DNA from: SXIZ01 sp040079795
GTDB taxonomy: Bacteria; Pseudomonadota; Gammaproteobacteria; Methylococcales; Methylomonadaceae
NCBI GenBank assembly: GCA_040079795.1
Contig: JBEBJQ010000064.1
Coordinates: 1 to 24,633, forward strand
Direction: 5' to 3'
DNA length: 24,633 nucleotides
Below the pieces are notes generated by a model that worked only from the letters and a program-made list of their open reading frames with translations, made no database searches and had not been told where the DNA came from. The position numbers and the translations under genes were made by a program. Positions 15,556 through 24,633 of this stretch are shown one piece after another. Every line of letters begins with the position of its first letter. Position 1 is the stretch's first letter.

Positions 15556-15685
15556 CGCTAAATTCCCGCCATGTGACAAGATAGAATAGCCTCTCTTCGG
15601 TAGTTGTATATTAAAATGACCCGCATCACTTTTAGGTAGATTATGGAGCAGATGCAATTTGAGCATCAATAAGGCAGGTGGAATG

Positions 15686-16978
15686 ATGACACAGAAAATA
15701 ATAATCGTAGGTGGCGGTGCCGCTGGACTGGAGTTAGCGACCAGCTTAGGGAAGGCATTAGGCAAAAAAGGCCGCGCTGAAATCATCCTGATTGATGCGG
15801 CTTTTACCCATATATGGAAACCTTTGCTGCACGAAGTGGCTGTTGGAACCTTAGACAAAACCGAGGAAGTTGAATACTTAGCCCAAGCCCACCGTAACCA
15901 TTTTCAATTTAAGGTCGGCAAAATGGAAGGTTTGGACAGGGCGAAAAAACAAATTTATGTTAGCCCTACTTACAGCAGTAGCGGTGAAGAAATTATTCCC
16001 AAACGCACCTTCCATTACGACCTTTTAGTGATGGCAGTGGGTATTGTCAGCAATACTTTCAATATAAAAGGGGTCAATGATTACTGCATGTTTTTAGATA
16101 CCACCGATCAAGCCTATAAATTCCAGAAGCAACTGGTGGAGGCTTGTATCAAGACTCATGTTGGCAAAAAGCCTGATGAGGACAAAGCACTGTCAATTGC
16201 CATTATTGGTGCGGGCGCTACTGGCGTAGAGCTGTCGGCGGAACTGCACGCAGTGACCCGCTTATTAGCCGTATACGGTTTGGAACATGCCGATAAAGTC
16301 AATATCACGATCATTGAGGCCGCCACCCAGTTGTTACCGGCATTACCTAACAAATTAGCGTTGGCGACCCAACAGCAATTAGAGAAATTAGGCATAGATT
16401 TAAAACTGGGCCGTCGTGTCGTGGAAGTGACCAAAGAGGCCATTAAAACCAGCGATGATGAGGTTATTTTGGCCGATTTGAAGGTATGGACCGCAGGTAT
16501 AAAGGCACCGGACTGGATGCAGCATTTAGACGGTTTGGAAACCAACCGCCTTAACCAGCTTATTGTTGATGAAACCTTAATAACCTCAGATGAAGCAATT
16601 TATGCGCTAGGGGATTGCGCTGCCTGCCCTTGGACAGGGCATGAAGGCAATGTACCACCACCACGGGCTCAAGCCGCGCACCAACAAGCCGCAGTTTTAC
16701 ATAAAACGATTGTTAACCGTTTACAGGGCTTACCGGCCGTCAAATTTGTCTATCGCGATTACGGTTCGTTGGTATCTCTCGGTAAATATACCACCATAGG
16801 CAACTTAATGGGCAACCTGATGGGATCGGTGAGTATCGGCGGCTTTATTGCGCGGGTTGTGTATTTAAGCCTGTATAAAATGCATCAAGTATCCACGCAA
16901 GGTTATTTTAAAACGGGAATGCTTACACTTGCCAATCTATTCAGGGGCGGCGCCACTGCAAAAATAAAAATGCATTAG
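15686..16978 (+). CDS. ndh: Type II NADH dehydrogenase
   Basis: A 430-residue membrane-bound flavoprotein that transfers electrons from NADH to quinone without pumping protons. The N-terminal FAD site is IIIVGGGAAGLELAT, followed by HIWKPLLHEVAVGTLD. The NADH site is IAIIGAGATGVELSAEL, and the second FAD motif is YALGDCAACPW. The C-terminal region MGNLMGSVSIGGFIARVVYLSLYKMHQV forms the amphipathic membrane anchor. Almost every block aligns to E. coli Ndh (434 residues). The frame opens upstream, but AGGTGG (15676-15681) points to the ATG at 15683 or 15686; the latter fits the family. The porin gene follows after 86 bases. Confidence 0.93.
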   Translation: MTQKIIIVGGGAAGLELATSLGKALGKKGRAEIILIDAAFTHIWKPLLHEVAVGTLDKTEEVEYLAQAHRNHFQFKVGKMEGLDRAKKQIYVSPTYSSSGEEIIPKRTFHYDLLVMAVGIVSNTFNIKGVNDYCMFLDTTDQAYKFQKQLVEACIKTHVGKKPDEDKALSIAIIGAGATGVELSAELHAVTRLLAVYGLEHADKVNITIIEAATQLLPALPNKLALATQQQLEKLGIDLKLGRRVVEVTKEAIKTSDDEVILADLKVWTAGIKAPDWMQHLDGLETNRLNQLIVDETLITSDEAIYALGDCAACPWTGHEGNVPPPRAQAAHQQAAVLHKTIVNRLQGLPAVKFVYRDYGSLVSLGKYTTIGNLMGNLMGSVSIGGFIARVVYLSLYKMHQVSTQGYFKTGMLTLANLFRGGATAKIKMH

Positions 16979-17064
16979 TGTCGTCGGTGTGGGCTTCTCG
17001 CAACAATCAAATCTCATTCATTAATATCGAGGTGTTGCACTTCGGTTTTGAATCCGCCCAAAAA

Positions 17065-18515
17065 ATGCCCTTAAAAATAATTTTTATTATTATCGCCGTG
17101 TTTGCTAGCAGGGTGCTTCTGGCTGGTGCCTCTAAAGAAGTAGCCTCTGAAAGGGATGATTTTTCCATGATGGGGGCACTATCAGATTGGGAATTACACG
17201 ATTTGCAAGATGAATCATGGAATGCCTACGCTCAGGCAACCTATATCTCCGGCTGGAAAAACGCCTTTCCTGCAGCTTATACTAATTTGAATGGCGCCCC
17301 CAATTCCTTATCACCCAAAGCAGAACGCAGTTTCACGGCAACTTTTTCGGCTTTTATGGGTTTTAAGGGCTGGCAAGGCGCTGAATTTTACGCGGTGCCT
17401 GAGATGATTTCAGAAGAACCTCTGTCAGGTTTAAAAGGCTTGGGAGGTAGCATTCAAAATTTTGAGTTGCAAAAAAATGGCACGGTAAGCGCAACCTGGT
17501 ACCGGGCCCCGCGCCTTTTATCGGCAAACCCTCTCCTTTGGTGGCACATCCCAAGTGGTTGCTTCAGGGCCGTTACAATTAGCGGGGAACTTTGAAAGTC
17601 GTCGCTTTGTGTTTACGGCTGGTAATTTGAGTGTGATTGATATTTTTGATCAAAATTCCTATGCCGGTAACCTGCGGCAGCAATTCTTTAATATGGCTTT
17701 TATGACCCATGCTGCCTACGATTTTGCGGCGGATGCCCGGGGTTATTCCTGGGGGTTGGTGGGTGAGTTTTATTATGATAACTGGGCATTTCGGCTGGGA
17801 CGTTTTTTAACACCTAAAAACCCTAACGATTTACCTCTGGATTTTAGATTTTTTCAGTTTTATGGCGACCAAGCAGAGTTGGTACACAAACATCAATTTT
17901 ATGGACTGCCGGGAGCAGCTAAGCTGTTGGTTTACCGTAACCGGGAAAATGCCGGAAGCTGGGCGGATGCTATTACCGCTTTTCAAGCAAATCCGGCGCA
18001 AAATGCCACAACCTGTCCGGGGTTTAATTATGGCTCGGATAATGTTTCAGCCCCGGACTTGTGTTGGGCGCGAAAGCCTAATATTAAAATGGGAATTGGC
18101 CTTAACTTGGAGCAGGTGCTAACTGAGGATATTGGGATATTTTTTAGGGGTATGTATTCTGATGGTAAAACGGAAATCTATTCTTACACTTCTTCAGACC
18201 GCTCCTCGGCCTTTGGGGTTTCAATGACCGGACTGCCTTGGGGCAGGCCGCAAGATGGTTTGGGCATTGGCTATGCGCAAAGCTGGATTTCAGCCCAGCA
18301 CGCCCAATATTTGCGCTTGGGTGGTATTGATGGCTTTATCGGTGACGGCTACCTTACCGTAAAACCGGAGCAGGCCGTTGACGTTTACTATAAATTACAT
18401 TTACTACCATCGGTTTGGGTATCGGCGGATTATCAACATATCGCCAATCCCGGTTATAACGCTGATAGGGGGGCCAGTCGATATTTATAGTGGCAGAGTT
18501 CATCTTGAGTTTTAA
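17065..18515 (+). pseudogene. OprB-type carbohydrate porin, two single-base frameshifts
   Basis: Three frames together encode one OprB-family outer-membrane porin. The first (from ATG 17065, signal peptide to about LAGA) reads NAYAQATYISGW, NSLSPKAERSFTATF and GAEFYAVPEM to ATWYRAP. The second, open across the G/C-run near 17503-17512, continues RAFYRQTLSFGG...LQLAGNFESRRFVFTAGNL, DFAADARGYSW, GRFLTPKN, GIGLNLEQ and HIANPGYNADRG. The third, after an extra G in the six-G run at 18468-18473, gives PVDIYSGRVHLEF and stops at 18515 with the terminal Phe typical of barrel proteins. Both lesions are single bases in homopolymers with no other decay, so sequencing error or phase-variable slippage must be considered. 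As written, no complete porin is made. Confidence 0.8.
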
Positions 18516-18524
18516 GTCATGGTT

Positions 18525-18539
18525 AAAATGAGCCATTTT
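18525..18539 (+). terminator. Weak hairpin with T-run after the OprB porin
   Basis: AAAATG and CATTTT form a 6-bp stem with a 3-base loop, 10 bases after the reconstructed porin stop, followed by more T and A. Possible intrinsic terminator, but the stem is short and AT-rich. The remaining bases to 18716 are the leader of the efflux operon; I see no clear promoter there. Confidence 0.3.
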
Positions 18540-18716
18540 TTAGGTTTATTTCAACCGTTAGTGCTTATTACTGCTAGATTTATGCTGTTCAATTATGAAC
18601 AATAACAATTGATTGCATTAATACTTTGTTGTTTTTACTTTATGGTATGGAAGTTGCCGAATTTTTGAGTAAATTGAATTTAACTAAGCTGATCGAAACT
18701 ATACACAAACACTATC

Positions 18717-20006
18717 ATGCCGACACTTAGCGTTTTATTAGCCTTAATTTTCAATGTGCTGACATTGGTAGCGCAGGCTGAAAATGTTCCCGTACTTGAG
18801 AAAAATTTAGCTATAACTGAACAACAAGCCATCGCATTGTTTTATCAGCGCAACCTGGATGTAATAGCGGCACAATTCAATATTGATGTGGCAGAAGCGC
18901 AGGAAGTGATTGCCGCCGCTATTCCGAATCCGGTGTTCAGTTTTAATATTTCTGCTTTAAGTCCAGAAATATTCCGGGAGTCTAAAAGCAACAATGCGTT
19001 ACCCGCAATTTCCCCGCAACTTTCGCAACTCATCGAAACGGCTGGAAAACGCCGTTTACGGGTTGAGAGTAGTGGGCTTGCAACCGAAGCCGTTACTTTC
19101 GATTTGCAAGATACATTACGCACCCTAAGCAACGCAGTACGCCGCGATTATTACAACCTATTGTTGGCACAAAAAAGCCTGCAAATGGCACAGGATAACT
19201 TTAAGCGCTATCACGAAATTCTCCACGTTAATGGCATTCGGCTTAAAACCGGCGACATTGCCGCCACCGACTACACGCGTATCGAAGTTGAGAGCCTTAA
19301 GGCACAGGCAGACCAGGATCAAGCGCAAGCAACCTTAAAACAAGCCCGGGCCACTTTGTTATTGTTATTAGGTTGGCCGGAAAATAGCCTGGATATTAGC
19401 GCTGTTGAGGTCTGGTCAAAAGCCACGCCCAATATCACCGAGGCCACACAAGAACAAGTGGTTAAACAAGCGCTGGAGAAGCGGCCTGATTTGCAGGCTG
19501 CACGCATCCGTATTGCACAAGCGCAAAAAATGTTGGTCTTGGCAAATCGTTTAACCATTCCAGATGTGACCGTTAGTGCTTATTACCAGCGCGATCCGGG
19601 CAACTATTTCACGGACAGTGGTGGTGTCGGTATCAGTCTGCCATTACCGCTGTTTTATCGGCAAGAGGGTGAAATATCCCAAGCACGGATTGGTGTCAGT
19701 TCTGCCGAGTTGGCCCTGGCACAAACCGAACAAAGTATCCGCAGCGACGTAATGAAAGCTATGGCGGCCTGGAAAAGTGCCGATGCCATTGCGCAACGCT
19801 TTGAATTGCTGGTGGTGAAGCGTATTGAGTCGTTACGCAAAGAACAGGAGTTCGCTTATGAGAACGGTGCGATAGGCTTGCTGGATTTGATTGATGCAGA
19901 ACGGAATTACAAAGCCATGATGCTGGATTATTACACCGCGCTTGCGAACCGCAGTAACGCCTGGGCAGACTTGTTAATGGCATACGGTGAAGAGCTAAAA
20001 TTATGA
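18717..20006 (+). CDS. TolC-family outer-membrane factor of a metal RND efflux pump (CzcC-like)
   Basis: A 429-residue exported protein with signal peptide to VAQA (about residue 21). It has the twofold-repeated outer-membrane-efflux domain, seen as the paired helices ITEQQAIALFYQRNLDV...AAIPNPVFSF and RPDLQAARIRIAQAQ...PDVTVSAYYQRDPG, with long helices AEQEFAYENGAIGLLDLIDAE-type at the end (here KEQEFAYENGAIGLLDLIDA). It forms the trimeric tunnel that carries metal across the outer membrane. Its stop overlaps the adaptor start by 4 bases (ATGA), the first gene of a three-gene transporter operon. Confidence 0.88.
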   Translation: MPTLSVLLALIFNVLTLVAQAENVPVLEKNLAITEQQAIALFYQRNLDVIAAQFNIDVAEAQEVIAAAIPNPVFSFNISALSPEIFRESKSNNALPAISPQLSQLIETAGKRRLRVESSGLATEAVTFDLQDTLRTLSNAVRRDYYNLLLAQKSLQMAQDNFKRYHEILHVNGIRLKTGDIAATDYTRIEVESLKAQADQDQAQATLKQARATLLLLLGWPENSLDISAVEVWSKATPNITEATQEQVVKQALEKRPDLQAARIRIAQAQKMLVLANRLTIPDVTVSAYYQRDPGNYFTDSGGVGISLPLPLFYRQEGEISQARIGVSSAELALAQTEQSIRSDVMKAMAAWKSADAIAQRFELLVVKRIESLRKEQEFAYENGAIGLLDLIDAERNYKAMMLDYYTALANRSNAWADLLMAYGEELKL

Positions 20007-21151
20007 AATTAACTATCCGGAAGTTGCTTATTGGTCTGTTATGCCTACTGCTATTAGGTTGCCAAGCCGAAGAAAAAGCGCCCCCTAAAAAGCCCGCTGC
20101 TTTACCTGAAAATGAGGTATTGCTTAGCCCAAAATCACCCAAGCGTGCCTATATTAAAGAAGCAGTTATTGCGCTAGTGCAACGTCCCTTGATGGATCCC
20201 GTTACCGGTAAAATCACTTACGATGAAACCCATACGGCGCGCGTTAGTTCACCGATTGCAGGACGCGTCGTCGGGATTAATAGCGCTTTGGGTGCAAAGG
20301 TTCAAGCCGGTAGTGTTTTGGCGGTATTGGACAGTCCGGAATTAGGTCAGGCGCAAGCCGATTATGCGGATGCTTTAGCGGACTTAAGTTTATCCGACCG
20401 GGCTTTTCAACGGGTACAAGAGCTTTATCGGCATGGTATTGTGCCGCGCAAAGATCTGGAACAAGCGCAAGACACAGTGACGCGCGCCCGTAGCGAGGCA
20501 GAGCGTGCGAAGCTTAAACTGGGAAACCTGGGGGTCCAGAATGCCCGCACTGATAACCGCTTTGCGTTGCATGCCCCAATTTCAGGGATTGTGACTGATC
20601 GAAGCATTAACCCCGGTATGGAAGTCAGGCCGGACGCCCCCGCCCCTTTATTTGTGATTTCTGATTTAACGCACTTATGGGTACAGCTGGACATTTTTGA
20701 AAAAGACCTCGGTTTAATTCATATTGGGGCTAAGGTGTTATTGCATGTACCCGCCTATCCAAATGAAACTTTTTCCGCCAACATCAGCTACATCAATCAA
20801 GTCTTGGATGAAACCACCCGTACTGTGAAAGTCCGTTGCATCGTTCCTAATCCGGATGGCCGCTTGTTACCGGCTATGTTTGCGGCTGTGGACGTGCAAA
20901 GCGATCCGGATGGCAAGGCGATAGTTGTCCCTTTAACTGCACTGTTTACAGAAGATGAGTCGGATTGGTTGTTTGTTGCAATTGGTGATGGCCATTACCA
21001 AAAACGGTCTGTAAAAGCCGGTTTGCGGTTGAAGGATAAAGTGGTTATTACTCAAGGCTTGCAAGCTGGAGAACACTTGGTGGTGGATGGCGCATTACTG
21101 TTACGGACTGAGGAGGATACCGCACAGGAAGGCGGGGAAACCCAACCATGA
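20003..21151 (+). CDS. Periplasmic adaptor subunit of the metal RND pump (CzcB-like lipoprotein)
   Basis: A 382-residue lipoprotein of the membrane-fusion family, with lipobox LLGC at about residue 20. The split lipoyl domain is visible (ARVSSPIAGRVVGINSALGA, and FALHAPISGIVTDRSINPG), with an alpha-hairpin between them (about 110-170), then a beta-barrel (LWVQLDIFEKDLGLIHIGAK) and a membrane-proximal part (YQKRSVKAGLRLKDKVVITQGLQAGE). It bridges pump and outer-membrane factor. It lacks an obvious His-rich N-terminal extension of some CzcB proteins. It overlaps the pump gene by 4 bases (ATGA). Confidence 0.9.
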   Translation: MKLTIRKLLIGLLCLLLLGCQAEEKAPPKKPAALPENEVLLSPKSPKRAYIKEAVIALVQRPLMDPVTGKITYDETHTARVSSPIAGRVVGINSALGAKVQAGSVLAVLDSPELGQAQADYADALADLSLSDRAFQRVQELYRHGIVPRKDLEQAQDTVTRARSEAERAKLKLGNLGVQNARTDNRFALHAPISGIVTDRSINPGMEVRPDAPAPLFVISDLTHLWVQLDIFEKDLGLIHIGAKVLLHVPAYPNETFSANISYINQVLDETTRTVKVRCIVPNPDGRLLPAMFAAVDVQSDPDGKAIVVPLTALFTEDESDWLFVAIGDGHYQKRSVKAGLRLKDKVVITQGLQAGEHLVVDGALLLRTEEDTAQEGGETQP

Positions 21152-24100
21152 TTGCGCATATCATTACCTTTTGCTTACAACAACGGTTATTAGTAATCGG
21201 TGCCTCGATATTGCTTGCGGTTATGGGCATCGTGTCGTTCGAGCGCTTGCCGGTGCAGGCGTTTCCAGATGTACAGAATGTTTTTGTGCAGGTTGTCACC
21301 CAATATCCTGGACAAGCGCCAGAAGAAATTGAAAAGCTGATTAGTTTGCCTATCGAAAAAGACATGAATGGTCTGCCCCATTTGATGAGCATGCGTTCAG
21401 TGTCAATTTTTGGCTTATCGGTTGTAACCTTAACTTTTGATGATGATGCCGAAGATTACTTTTCACGGCAGCAGGTGTTGGAACGTTTACAGGCTGTCAG
21501 CTTGCCGGCAAATGTTAGTCCGGTGTTAGGTCCATTGACCACCGGCGTTGGGGAAATATATCGTTACCGGATTGAAGCGCCTGGCCTGCCTTTAGTAGAA
21601 CAGCGTGCGCTTGAGGATTGGCTCATCGAACGGGCGCTGCGCTCTGTGCAAGGGGTTGCAGATGTGGCTTCTTTTGGTGGGGGCGTCAAACAATATCAAG
21701 TGGAAGTTGATCCCGATAAGCTTAAAGATTATCAATTGACCCTCCCGGATGTGTATCAGGCTATTGCGGCGAATAATGCCAATACCGGTGGTGGCTATAT
21801 TGAACATGGTTATGAAGCCTTAGTGGTGCGTGGCGCAGGGCTGTTAAAAACCGCTGATGAAATTAGGGATATTGTGGTTGCCAGCCGCAATGGCATTGTC
21901 GGTTATAACGGGCGGGATGATGTGGTCGAAGGGATTGTGCTGCTGACCAAGGGCAAGGATGCGATCGAAGTGCTAAAAAGCGTAAAAGCAAAAATTGATG
22001 ACCTTAATCATCATGGTTTGCCTCCTGGTGTCAAGATTGTACCGATTTATGACCGCACAGATCTGGTAGAACATACCGTGCATACTGTTGAGCACAATAT
22101 GTTGGAAGGTGCGGCACTGATTTTGAGTATTTTGATTATTTTTCTCCGCAGGGTATTAGCTTCTGCGGTAGTGATTGTGGTTATCCCGTTATCACTACTG
22201 TTTGCTTTTATTTTGATTAATGCCGGAAATATTTCAGCGAATCTGATTTCTTTGGGCGCGATTGATTTTGGCATTATTGTGGACAGTGCTGTAGTGCTGG
22301 TAGAAGCAATTATGGTTAAAGTAACTTTGGAAATGACCCAAAAAGTCAGTGTGCTACACATGCGCCAATCCATGCTGATGACTGCGGCAGAAATGGCGCG
22401 GCCAATTTTATTTTCCAAGGCGATTATTATCGTTGCGTTTTTGCCCATTTTTACTTTTCAGCGGGTGGAAGCGAAAATATTTTCACCGATGGCTTTTACA
22501 TTGACGTTTGCTTTACTCGGCTCGTTAATTATTAGTATGACCTTAGTGCCGGTGCTCTTAAGCTATTTAATCGGGCCGCGCCTGACTGAGGCACACAATC
22601 CATTAGTTGAAAAAATGGAGCATAACTATAAAGCAGCGTTGGAGGCGGTACTTCGCTATCCTCGCCGGTTATTTATTGGTGCTGGCCTGGCGTTGGCTTT
22701 AGTATTGGCAACGACGCCTTTGATTGGTACTGAATTTATGCCCAAGCTGGATGAAGGTAATATCTGGCTGACCATCACCTTACCCACGCCAGTCTCATTG
22801 ACCAAAGCAAAAGTGCTGGAACAGGATATTCGCGGACGTTTAGGTGAATTCAGCGATGCTAAGTCGATTTTAACGCAATTGGGCAGACCCGAAGATGGTA
22901 CAGACCCTAAAGGCTTTAACAATTTAGAAATTCTGATTGACCTGAAGCCCAAGGGTACGTGGCATTATGTCAGTAAAGACGCTTTAATTGCTGCCATGCA
23001 AAAACGCCTGGATGCTTTTCCGGGTTTACAATTTAATTTTTCACAAGTGATCCAGGATAACGTGGAAGAGGCTATTTCCGGGGTTAAAGGAGAGATTGCC
23101 ATTAAGATTTTTGGTGAAGATCTTAAAGTTCTCCAGGATAAAGCGGATCAAGTTACCCGAATTCTGCGTTCTATAAAAGGTGCTACCGATGTGGCAGCCG
23201 AACAGCAATCAGGACTGGCGCAAATGGTCATTGCTGTAGACCGTGCTAAAGTGGCGCGTTATGGCATTAATGTTAATGACGTAGAAAATGTGATTGCTAT
23301 GGCAGTGGGTGGACAAACAGCGACGCAGATGCTGGAAGGTGAGCGCCGTTTCGGTATTACGGTGCGCTTAACCAGTGCCGCCCGTGATTCTGTGGGCGCT
23401 ATTGAAGATATTACGGTGTTATCGCCGGGTGGTAGCCGTATTCCGTTAGCCGAACTAGCGGATATCAAGATTGATCAAGGGGCCTCCCGAATCAGTCGTG
23501 AGGATAATATGCGCCGGATTGCGATCAAATGTAATCTGATTGATCGGGATCAGGGTAGCTTTGTCGCCGAGGCGCAGGAAAAAGTTGCCCGGCAAGTGGT
23601 TTTACAACCTGGTTACCGGATTTTCTGGAGCGGCCAGTTTGAAAATCAGCAACGGGCGATGAAGCGCTTGGCTTTTATTGTACCGATCAGTTTAATACTG
23701 ATTTTTGTGTTGTTATTTTGGGCGTTTCAATCGCTTAAAAGCGCCTCCTTAATTGTCATGAATGTACCGTTTGCCATGATTGGCGGGCTAATCGCATTGT
23801 TGCTAACCGGTATTCACCTGAGTGTATCGGCAGCCGTTGGCTTTATTGCGCTGTTCGGAATTGCGGTGCAAAATGGCGTTATTCTTTTAACGCAGATTAA
23901 TCATCTTCGGCGGGAAGGTGTACTATTAAGCGACGCGATAATACAAGGTTCGGTCAGCCGCTTGCGACCGGTGGTGATGACTGCATTGATGGCAATTTTA
24001 GGTTTGTTGCCTGCGGCTTTGTCAGCCAGTGTTGGTTCTGAAACTGCCAAACCTTTCGCTGTGGTGATTATTGGTGGGCTTATCACCGCAACGTTGTTGA

Positions 24101-24156
24101 CCTTAACGATGTTGCCCGCATTGTACCGAAAATTTGAAGATCAACACGAAACTTAA
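21148..24156 (+). CDS. Heavy-metal RND efflux pump, CzcA type
   Basis: A 1002-residue inner-membrane proton-driven exporter, a little shorter than most CzcA proteins (about 1040-1060). The N-terminal helix is followed by VQAFPDVQNVFVQVVTQYPG, and twelve membrane segments lie in two groups around large periplasmic loops. In the fourth membrane segment the divalent-metal signature AIDFGIIVDSAVVLVE is present, with Asp373, Asp379 and Glu386 spaced as in CzcA (402/408/415). CusA-type monovalent pumps have another sequence there. Divalent cations (cobalt, nickel, zinc or cadmium) are therefore the predicted cargo. The pore-loop motif EFMPKLDEGNIWLT is also family-typical. Which metal is moved cannot be fixed from sequence. 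The PII-like gene follows after 11 bases. Confidence 0.92.
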   Translation: MIAHIITFCLQQRLLVIGASILLAVMGIVSFERLPVQAFPDVQNVFVQVVTQYPGQAPEEIEKLISLPIEKDMNGLPHLMSMRSVSIFGLSVVTLTFDDDAEDYFSRQQVLERLQAVSLPANVSPVLGPLTTGVGEIYRYRIEAPGLPLVEQRALEDWLIERALRSVQGVADVASFGGGVKQYQVEVDPDKLKDYQLTLPDVYQAIAANNANTGGGYIEHGYEALVVRGAGLLKTADEIRDIVVASRNGIVGYNGRDDVVEGIVLLTKGKDAIEVLKSVKAKIDDLNHHGLPPGVKIVPIYDRTDLVEHTVHTVEHNMLEGAALILSILIIFLRRVLASAVVIVVIPLSLLFAFILINAGNISANLISLGAIDFGIIVDSAVVLVEAIMVKVTLEMTQKVSVLHMRQSMLMTAAEMARPILFSKAIIIVAFLPIFTFQRVEAKIFSPMAFTLTFALLGSLIISMTLVPVLLSYLIGPRLTEAHNPLVEKMEHNYKAALEAVLRYPRRLFIGAGLALALVLATTPLIGTEFMPKLDEGNIWLTITLPTPVSLTKAKVLEQDIRGRLGEFSDAKSILTQLGRPEDGTDPKGFNNLEILIDLKPKGTWHYVSKDALIAAMQKRLDAFPGLQFNFSQVIQDNVEEAISGVKGEIAIKIFGEDLKVLQDKADQVTRILRSIKGATDVAAEQQSGLAQMVIAVDRAKVARYGINVNDVENVIAMAVGGQTATQMLEGERRFGITVRLTSAARDSVGAIEDITVLSPGGSRIPLAELADIKIDQGASRISREDNMRRIAIKCNLIDRDQGSFVAEAQEKVARQVVLQPGYRIFWSGQFENQQRAMKRLAFIVPISLILIFVLLFWAFQSLKSASLIVMNVPFAMIGGLIALLLTGIHLSVSAAVGFIALFGIAVQNGVILLTQINHLRREGVLLSDAIIQGSVSRLRPVVMTALMAILGLLPAALSASVGSETAKPFAVVIIGGLITATLLTLTMLPALYRKFEDQHET

Positions 24157-24167
24157 GGGATGGACTT

Positions 24168-24494
24168 ATGAAAGAAATTCGCGCTTATATTCAGCCGTTT
24201 ATGCTATCGAAGCTTACGCAAGCCTTGCTGGAAATTCCCGGTTTTCCGGGAATGAGTGTTTCCCACTGCGAAGGTTTTGGGCGTACCAAAGCAATTGAAA
24301 ATCAAAACTATACCCCTTTTATAGCCAAAACCCGTATTGAAATTTTTGCCCCGGAAGCGTTGGTGGAACGTATTTTTGATACAGTCATGATTGCTGCAAA
24401 TACGCATCAACACGGAGCGGGCAAAGTTTACATTATGAATGTTATTGAAGGGGGGCGTATTGGTACCAGTGAACGAGGTAGGGATGTTGCCTAG
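24168..24494 (+). CDS. PII-like regulator (PII-NG type) linked to metal efflux
   Basis: A 108-residue cytoplasmic protein with the PII fold. The start MKEIRAYIQPFMLSKLTQAL and the core GFGRTKAIENQNYTPFIAKT match GlnB/GlnK. The T-loop is about five residues shorter than in canonical PII and has no obvious uridylylated Tyr51 context. The B-loop HQHGAGKVYIMNV and the end RIGTSERGRD match the nucleotide-binding regions. A distinct PII subgroup (described as PII-NG) is known to lie beside RND heavy-metal efflux genes, and this fits. It probably senses a small ligand or the metal and tunes the efflux pump; no experiment is cited for this window. GGGATGGA before the ATG is the ribosome site. Confidence 0.8.
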   Translation: MKEIRAYIQPFMLSKLTQALLEIPGFPGMSVSHCEGFGRTKAIENQNYTPFIAKTRIEIFAPEALVERIFDTVMIAANTHQHGAGKVYIMNVIEGGRIGTSERGRDVA

Positions 24495-24541
24495 CAATAG
24501 ACATAGCCAAGGGTGGGAATGTTGACAATCAGGACAAGCGA

Positions 24542-24611
24542 GTCGTTCTTTTTGAGACAAGATTTTGAGCGAGTTTCGTCCAGAAACTAAAATCCCCAAA
24601 AACTGAACGAC
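24542..24611. repeat. Nested palindrome after the PII-like gene
   Basis: Three nested arms: GTCGTTC/GAACGAC (24542-24548, 24605-24611), GATTTT/AAAATC (24561-24566, 24589-24594) and AGTTTC/GAAACT (24572-24577, 24583-24588, loop of 5). The outer arm is extended by TTTTTG opposite CAAAAA. The structure lies 47 bases after the stop. It could terminate the efflux operon or be an end of a small repeat element; no T-run follows. Confidence 0.5.
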
Positions 24612-24633
24612 CATTTAAATTGCTACGCAAGCC

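Noticed and set aside
22047..22448. Minus-strand frame of 133 codons opposite the pump gene
   Set aside because: It is a shadow of the CzcA-type gene, which has a complete and conserved frame on the plus strand.

Overview
The window looks like a chromosomal segment of a gammaproteobacterium. The tesA gene divergent from an ABC pair ybbA-ybbP, an E. coli-like Ndh and an E. coli-like KdpD/KdpE pair point that way. Codon use is moderately AT-rich. A methanotroph-like (Methylococcales) host is plausible, but that is a guess from the overall gene style. Nothing here is phage, plasmid or CRISPR.

Layout. 1-1233: the tail of a membrane protein, a secreted HAF-repeat-like protein and a decayed IS6-family transposase scrap. 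1234-5010: ybbP and ybbA (minus strand) divergent from tesA. 5011-5425: a gene-free stretch with an AT-rich tract and a tight cluster of DnaA boxes. 5426-8142: a housekeeping run of a small acidic protein, a P-loop protein, metA (methionine synthesis) and a guanine-deaminase-type enzyme. 8143-10554: intergenic DNA with terminators, then three small secreted proteins (Gly/Tyr-rich, glycine-zipper lipoprotein, His/Met-rich periplasmic) and a small membrane protein.

10994-15555 is a decaying locus. A frameshifted small membrane protein is followed by an OmpL-like porin whose end is fused to an apbE remnant. That remnant is fused in turn to a kdpD remnant, followed by an intact kdpE and a zinc-ribbon membrane gene split by an in-frame TGA. 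Two identical 293-bp, hairpin-packed elements sit in this locus, one in apbE and one in kdpD. Conceptual removal of exactly 293 bp restores the reading frame and the conserved protein motif at both sites, with no target duplication. This is the most unusual feature of the window.

15686-18515: type II NADH dehydrogenase, then an OprB-type porin gene with two single-base frameshifts. 18717-24494: a complete heavy-metal RND efflux operon (outer-membrane factor, adaptor lipoprotein, CzcA-type pump) with start/stop overlaps, ending in a short-T-loop PII-like protein. The pump carries the Asp/Asp/Glu signature of divalent-cation exporters. The PII-like protein probably senses or tunes the export system. 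The window ends in a nested palindrome.
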